Below are positions 57,151-64,000 of a stretch of 64,000 bases of DNA, piece by piece (position 1 is the first letter of the stretch; every line of letters starts with the position of its first letter). The DNA comes from Rhynchonema sp. JSB1_4 (Eukaryota > Nematoda > Chromadorea > Monhysterida > Xyalidae). Position numbers and translations under genes: made by a program. The notes beneath the pieces were generated by a model. The model did not search any database and was not told where the DNA came from. It worked only from the letters and a program-made list of their open reading frames with translations. Location: contig JASAMV010001452.1 of NCBI GenBank assembly GCA_030248065.1, positions 22,884 through 86,883 of the forward strand. The letters are read 5' to 3'.

Positions 57151-60100
57151 ATGGACTGGATTCCGTGGTCGGAAAGCGTGAACAAACGCGTCTGTCGATT
57201 TATCATTCATCGATATTTGGGACATTTGTTGAAGGAGAAACTGGATTTGGAACAATTGACTGTGGATTTATACGACGGAACTGGCACAATGAGGGATTTG
57301 AACGTTGATACAAAGGTGAGTCGACGTAGACTACCCAGGCCAAAATTAGGCCTGGCTCAGGCGGCGTGTGACTCTGACCTGACCAGTGTTGTTCTAGCTA
57401 GTGAGGGGAGGACCCCCTCGGGACGCGGACGCCTGTTCCCTTCTATGGTGCGCCGCCCCCTGCTCCTCTCCGGTTATGCCGGCTCCCCACCCCCGATTTT
57501 TGTCTAAAATAGGCAATTTGAGGGCTAAACTAGGCATTTTAGGCCTAAACTGGGTGATTTTTAGGTTAGTGTTGTCAAAAATCGCCAAAAAGCCATTTTT
57601 TGTTGAAATTTTTCCCAGAAAGCGGCAAAGTTAAGTCAAATTTCCGACCTCAAAAATGATTTCCCCAAAATCGGGCTTTCTCGCCCTTGCCCCCCCAGGT
57701 GGGTACGTCTTTTCAGCATCGAAAAAGTGGGATACCACCGCCTGCAGCCTGCCCCCCCCCCCCGACCAGAAATTACACTGACTCTGAGCGATATGCAGGC
57801 GGATTTGTGTGGCTGAAAATATGATGCAACCGATACTGCTGATTTCAGTTCGTCAACTCGTGTCTCGAAGCAACGCCGGTGCCGGTGCGTTTCGTCGACG
57901 GCTACATCGGTCAGATCGACATAGCCGTGCCTTGGAAGAATTTGCTGTCGGAAAGGTTCGGCCTGTTTTGTTTCATCTTGCTGCTTTATGAGCTGTGATT
58001 GTGAACTGTGACGTCGCATTTTCTACTATATCCAACACAGTGTAGTGGCTGGGGGGATGGGGGATTCCCCCCCGGGTTGGGGATGGGGGATTCCCCCTAA
58101 TTCACCTTGCAACCACCCCTTGGGGGGATGATGGGATGGGGGAAGGGTGGGTACCTTGCAACCATCAATTTATGGTTTTCATAGGCAAAAATGGGTATTT
58201 TTCGTCCTCAAAACCCCAAAAATCGCGCGCAAACCTCCACACCATAACTATTTTAGGCAAATTTTCGGCCAAAATGCAAAAAAGTACCAATTTTTTGGCC
58301 AATGTTGCAGTATAATACATGCAAAAAGCACACTTTTTTCGGACCCAGTGGTACCTTTTGCAACCTTCCGGAGGCTGGGTACGGGGGGTACGTTGCAACC
58401 ATCTGGATCCATCCCTCCCCAAGGGTACCTTGCAACCATCTGCCTGCCACTACACTGATCCATTACAAAACATTTGCAGTTGCCAATTGACGGTGGATCG
58501 CGCCGAGGTGACCCTGGTCCCGGCGCCATCCAGTGACATGCCCACAACGCCGCCTGCTGACTTGGGTGCGTTCTTTTTTGTGGCGCGTCATTTTTGCAAA
58601 TTGCGAAATCATAATGAAATCCGCGAACAAGTATTTGTGGGATGAATAATTGATAATGTAAAGTAAATAATTATTTAATTTTCAGTTTCGTCCGTGATCG
58701 ACAACATGATCAGCTCAATGTCGAGCAGTGTGGATTTGGCCAAACATTTTCTCAATGAGGACGAGGAGAATGAGCCGAATGCACGTGCTCAGGATGAGAA
58801 AGGTGAAAATATTATGGTCCGAATTCAGTGTTTTTGAACTTCTCAAACGGGGGCCGTATACGAGCAAAAAATCACTCCGGCGATTGAAACATTTGCAAAA
58901 AGCCATCAAATATAGTCGTGCCTGACAATTTTTATGTTTGTTCATTTTCAATGTTCAGACGAACGCAGCTTGGCAGATGAGGGCATCGAAGCGTTCGCAC
59001 AGATCATTGACGCTGTGCTGGCTCGCATGCGCATTGTGTTCACGAACACGGTTGTCAGGATTGAGGTCGCTCATCAGAATAATCTTTAATCTATGTTGTC
59101 GTTTGTGTTTTATGCAGGTGGAAGAAAATGCCTTGTGGTGAATCTTTCTGGCAGCTAACTGCATTGAGCAAATAGTGTAAATGTTGACACCAAGACTAAA
59201 CGATCATCAACTGAATTCTGTCTTTGTGTTGGTGCTCTTGAAATGTTCATTCTTGAGAGAAACGTAGCTTTTCCATTCTAGGTATCTCCCAGCTCATCAA
59301 ACAACACTGGCGAAATGCATGCACTTGAGTTGAGAATTGACAAGTGAGTCGTTTTCTCAAAAATTTTTATGATGATGAGCGTTAGGCTTTGATTGTAGCG
59401 ATAACTTAACTTTTGTTATGGTGGTCAGACTTGTTTCGTGTGTTGTGCATTGTCAGTCATTTTCCTCATTTTTGCTGCGGAAACATTTTCAAAAAATAAA
59501 ACTTTTAGACTGGAATTTCTGGACGAGCAGCTAGAGGCGTGCCTGGCCGCACAAGAGACGCCCGAAGCGATCACAACCCAGCCACACAGCCTCTACACGA
59601 TCCCGGACTTGAACAAACTCGTGCACGTACACGGCGTACGATTGTACACGGATGTGTTCCACAGGTGGGTGGTTGGGATGAGGACAATATTTGTAATAAT
59701 TGCTTTCTGGCTCAAAACTTCATCAATCCAATCAGACCGGACCAGTCGGTGATATCCGAGTTTGCCAATGGCGATGCATCACTGATCTGCACCAGTATGT
59801 ACATACGACGAAATATGGCCAAGGTATGGTCACTGGTTCGTTGTTGATTACCTTGGGTCCATTTTCTTCTTTCGAAATATATTTTCAGAAATCCAATGCC
59901 ACAGCAGTGAGCTCGCTTGAAAGCAGCGGACTGGAGTTTCAGTCGTGTTACAGCAATCTGGCCGGTTGGGCGTTTTTTCTTTTTTGTTTTCAAAATTGCA
60001 ATTGAATAAATGAAATTATCACAATTACAGGCTCATCCATCGAAGCCCCCCGCGTGCCAGCTGATGAAAATGACCATCAGAAAACGCCGTTTTCTGATCC

Positions 60101-63100
60101 TGTGCTTTTCGCTCGATTTTCTGACGAAATGCAAACAATAAGGATAAGACTGAGGAATGACCTTGTCACACCGCTGCCAAACGAATCACACGCAAAAGTT
60201 TGTAATGGGATTATTCATTATTGGTACTTTCCGTCTGAGCTGAACCTGAAAATATATTGAAATATTGAGTTCTAACTCCAGATTGATATCCAAATGCATC
60301 TGAGCAGCTTGAACATGCTGTTGACTCCATCGCAATTGGCGCTCGTCTCTGACCTGGTTGCTCAATTGTTCAGTCCGTTGAAAAGTAAATTATTTATCGA
60401 TTATTCTTGTGTTTTTTGCAAAATATACCCATTATTTTGTTTTAGATTCCACTGACACCAGACCGGGCCTGAGTCTGGCCCACCAACTTGGCGGTGATCA
60501 AAAACCGATGCAACCGGCTGATTTTGCACGCGTCGAAACACAACTGCAGCGGGAAATTAATCCACTCGAACAATTTCAACGCGCTAATTTGGTAACACAA
60601 GGTAAGTGACGAAATTCTTATGTTTCATCGCGACACGACCTACATATGGGGTGTGGCTTCCACACCTATCACTGTCACATATTATAAATTGCAATCCACT
60701 GCTATTCTCGTAAATTGAGCTGAAATTTTTTTCTATGCCTCTTTCTCCTTGAAACATCAAAACACTTCATTTTCTGTGCAGTTGACGACGGAGAAATTTC
60801 AAGTTCTTATTTACGCCATGCCCTGTTTCTCTGGAAACTACATCCCGTCTTGGCTTATCCATGTCTTGATTGAACAGTCTTGCTTGCCGAGAATAGTCTA
60901 TCGATCGAAACCCGATCGTAAAACCAAAATGTTCAAAAAAATTATAAAATAGCCGGGGGCCACGTTGATTCAGGCAACTGGTCAGGCGAGGAGCATTTCT
61001 ACGATACGAATCGGACGGGACTAATTGGCGGCAAGGCATCGTCACATCTGGGCACTACACCAGTTGGGGACACGGGCATGATGACGTCGGTGGAAATGGG
61101 ACTGGATGTAAATGTACATGACCAGGACAGTGCACAACAACAAGGTCGGTTTGTCCTGTCGTTGGTGCGTGTCATCGATCGAATGCATTCACTCGGTGCT
61201 TATCGATTCTTTGGTGTTCATTGGTTTCGTCCGCAGAAATTTTTCAACGCGTGTATTTGCATCACTCTGCTTTTCTTCCTTATTGATTAATTATTATTTA
61301 TCATTATTGTAAGATTTTGCTTCAAATCATAAAAAGGCAGTATTAAAAATATTCACCATAATAAATGGATAAGATAGCTTTCATTGATCTCTTTTTGCAG
61401 GTTCATTTCTCTCGTCTCCCAACCAACACAATACGGAGGTAAAACATTGCAAAGCTCGATTGAATGGTTTGATCGTGACCCTGTGCTATCACGATGCGCA
61501 TTTCTACTCAAATGGATGCAGCATGGCCAATTGGTCGGAACAGTATTTCAAGGTTGGCGTGTTGAGTTTTTGATGTTCTCGGGAAGTTCTGTTCAACTAC
61601 ATACGTCCGTACGTAAAAAAGTGAAGCGCATCGCATACATGAACACAAACTGTGGTTTTCAGGCAACTTCACAACTCAGTTGTACGACAGTGAAAAATCT
61701 GACCAAAATCAATGAAATCTGTGACAACGCGTTCGACAGAGATCATATCAGGTTTTTAGCTTTTGTGTTGACAGGTTTTCGCTTCGATACTTGGCAACCA
61801 ACTGGATTGGTCGCACGTGCGTCTTTGGACTGAAAAAACGTTCTTTTAAGTTGTTTTCGTCCATTTTAAAACAATTTTATGACATGTTTGTAAACCCTCA
61901 AGAAAATTCTTCGCCATTTTAGACAGAAAAAACGTATTTTTTTGGAAAAATAAATTACAGATAATTTTTTGGAAACTTTAGTTTGGAAATATATCCGGCT
62001 GCGAAAAAAACAGTTTTTTTCGTTTTATTCTCTCTGGTCACTGCAGCTGTTTTTTGATTGTCCATTTCGTCCTGTTTTCACAGATGGTAGCCGCGATTGT
62101 AGCAGTGGTCACATGCTGAGCCCAAACACTGTTCATTTTTACCATCAATATCTCACACAGACTGCTAGCGATGCCTGTAGTGTTGGATGTGACTACCGAA
62201 TCCCGAGCCATCCTCCGCGTCGACCATTCACCGCGCACCACCAGTGCACCATCGTTGTTGTTGATGCAGATACAGTGCGCAAAATGTGAATTGATCGAGT
62301 GTTTGAATGTGCAGAACTCGGTGCTGCCGAGAGGTGGGTAGTATTGGGTTATTTACATGGTTATGTCGACCTCTTATTGTCAGTAAGCGGTCTGGTGAGA
62401 CACTGAAGGGCCAGAAGACGAATATGAATCTGACACTAGGCCCGGCATCAATTAGTTTTATCGCTTCGAATGCGATAAGGGTATAATCAAACAATCCCTT
62501 GAGGCGTGACACTAGTGATACCGTATAGCGTTGTGAATTAGAGATGTTCCGGTCTTTTCGTAACAAAATAAGAAATCTTTCAAGTTCATCTGCCATTGAA
62601 TGTGATAGTAAATCCGACGTAGCTGAACGTATTTTGCTGTGGGTCTTTTTTATGGTCTGTGTACGACAAAACGCCTAGATGGAATTGCATCCACTGGATC
62701 TTGTACTATTTATATGAAGACTGCGAAACATTTCTCTATTCGTGAATTGACTGAAACCAGAACCCAATTGAGTCGCCAAAAACAAAGGTGCTAAAGCCAA
62801 GCACGCTCAACCATAATCGACGAAAATAAACAGTGGTTGGCCTTTTGCAGACTCGATCACGACCAAATTACTGCACGTCCCTTTGCTTGACTTTTCCCAC
62901 AAAACAACCGATTCCGATGGTGCTGCTGATCCGTGGGCCTCTGACTGGAATGAAGAACCCTGTGTGCGAATCACAGTCACCAACAGGGACGCGCCAAAAG
63001 TTAGACAATTTTTGTCGGTTAGCTTGTGTTTGGTAACACTGGCGAACGCAAGGCGTCGTTGGGACCAAGGCGGTATTTACAAGCTAAGCTCAAATTTGGA

Positions 63101-63886
63101 ACAAAAATTATAGCCCTGCGGGAGAATTTTCTGGGATAAATTAGCATCAGAGGTTTTGTCACTCTGTCTGTCAAGTGGTGTCGTTGAGAAATTAAGATCA
63201 GATTTTTCTGGCCAAAAATTTGGGATACCATACCAGATGCCCGGCTATGTGTTCCCCTGAGCTGCTAGTTTTGAGAAAATGTGGTTGATCTCCTTTGACG
63301 TTTTTTTGGGAACAGATGCGTCTGGCAAGCAAACCTGGATACCACTGGCCGAAAATACAGGATACCGGATTGTACGGGCGATACCACACTGTACTCTTTG
63401 TAAACAAACAACCGTTTTTTGTATCAATGCAGCACTTCACCATCCGTTGCGAGCTGTCGCCGTGCACGACCGAGTTTGACATTTCGATGATGGATCGACT
63501 GCACGATCTGTTGACGTCACGTGACCAACTTATGCAACAATCGGGCTCGTTGATTGCACACAATATGGATAACAGCGGGCTGACTGAGTCGTTGCATTTG
63601 AGGTACGCTGCGATTGAATTCACATGGAGATTACTAGTTTCGTGTTGTACGCGCATCTACCTTCCATATTATGTTTTACGCTTGTATATAAGTTACATAA
63701 ACCGTTAAGGTGGCGATCGTGTGCGCACTTGTTTTGAAATTGCCGAAGAACTAGGAATGTCAACGTAAAGTATTGTCCTTGTTCGCTCAGGGACGACTTG
63801 TTCGCTGGCATATCTGTGCCTGACAGTCAGCCGTCAGCAACCGTTGACGTCGACATTCGATGTGCGCGATTCACTGTGAACATCCG
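57151..63886 (+). CDS. ATG2: ATG2, autophagy-related lipid-transfer protein (N-terminal about 809 residues; runs past the window)
   Basis: Nineteen exons with matching phases: 57151-57315 (ATG), 57849-57955, 58480-58565, 58686-58802, 58959-59065, 59282-59343, 59509-59664, 59736-59823, 59889-59964, 60031-60197, 60282-60384, 60446-60601, 60953-61144, 61401-61552, 61663-61751, 62161-62333, 62851-63017, 63433-63602, 63791-63886. Exon 1 is the chorein N-terminus (PWSESVNKRVCRFIIHRYLG, then LDLEQLTVDLYDGTGTMRDL). Further ATG2 landmarks are VDGYIGQIDIAVPWKNLL, EGIEAFAQIIDAVLARMRIV, LRIDKLEFLDEQ and MHLSSLNMLLTPSQLALVSD. ATG2 bridges the ER and the growing phagophore and moves lipids along a long hydrophobic groove that the chorein domain opens. 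Animal ATG2 proteins are near 2000 residues, so a bit under half is present. All exons end in standard donors, and intron 2 holds a transposon. Confidence 0.95.
58038..58457. mobile_element. hAT-like element inside ATG2 intron 2 (420 bp)
   Basis: Ends are CAGTGTAGTGGC and GCCACTACACTG, a perfect 12-bp inverted repeat. The flanking 8-mers ATCCAACA and ATCCATTA match at six of eight positions, a decayed target duplication. The interior repeats TACCTTGCAACCATC. It fills about 80 percent of the 524-bp intron. Confidence 0.75.
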
Positions 63887-64000
63887 GTTAGTGGAAACAA
63901 ACAAATTAGAACAAATTCGGTGCAACTCGTTTTATTCTCACGTTATGAACACTAGTTTTGAATTTGTCACTTTATCGTCTTTTGGTATCGTTTTATCTCG

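Noticed and set aside
1..64000. A bacterial or phage origin
   Set aside because: No long genes, no ribosome-binding sites, pervasive in-phase GT-AG introns, and a eukaryote-specific ATG2 gene.
1..64000. CRISPR arrays, rRNA or tRNA genes
   Set aside because: None seen. The tandem repeats at 13-18 kb have diverged cores and variable spacers too long and too similar to one another for a CRISPR array.

Overview
The window is intron-rich eukaryotic DNA, most likely from a metazoan. No single reading frame spans a whole gene. Instead there are short exons with GT-AG borders (often a T-rich acceptor ending in ttcag) and introns of about 45 to 500 bases. I joined exons only where reading frame and intron phase agree on both sides. 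One gene is securely recognisable: ATG2, the autophagy lipid-transfer protein, at the right edge (57151 to beyond 63886, 19 exons). A truncated LINE reverse-transcriptase tail and several classes of small DNA transposon support an animal genome. I could not fix the phylum.

Layout. 0-4 kb: a 588-bp TTAA-flanked foldback element and a larger 1.5-kb foldback; no convincing gene. 4.2-9.8 kb, plus strand: a 20-exon gene of unknown function (about 765 codons seen). 10.2-10.8 kb: a direct repeat. 10.9-11.5 kb, minus: a two-exon gene. 13.1-18.2 kb: a 47-bp minisatellite followed by a 4.2-kb complex satellite with a higher-order unit of about 528 bp. 18.3-19.8 kb, plus: a small basic protein with AT-hook-like motifs. 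20.5-24.0 kb, minus: four small coiled-coil genes in tandem, sharing the same last-intron phase; this is the most striking local novelty. 24.6-27.6 kb, minus: a short orphan, a protein with two Cys4 zinc motifs and a C-terminal membrane segment, and a short protein whose C-terminus resembles the RPA32 winged helix. 29.9-31.6 kb, plus: a 378-residue protein with beta-propeller-like (LVIVD) strands, whose stop overlaps the stop of a convergent 215-residue minus-strand gene (31.6-33.0 kb). 33.5-36.2 kb, minus: a RING-finger protein. 38.9-43.1 and 44.2-45.7 kb, plus: two complete multi-exon orphan genes (635 and 265 residues). 47.4-50.3 kb, minus: a 407-residue charged, Lys/Ser/acid-rich protein, probably nuclear. 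50.3-57.1 kb: repeat-rich DNA with a LINE tail, hAT-like, TA-flanked and TTAA-flanked non-autonomous elements, poly-G tracts and CCGGG repeats. 57.15-64 kb: ATG2, with a hAT-like element filling most of intron 2.

How it fits together. From 4 to 50 kb almost every gene lacks a family I can name. The set includes large orphan proteins, a family of small helical proteins, a RING protein, an AT-hook protein and a basic/acidic protein. Beyond 57 kb the sequence returns to a conserved housekeeping gene. Whether the orphan block is lineage-specific cellular DNA or an old domesticated invader cannot be decided from the sequence alone.
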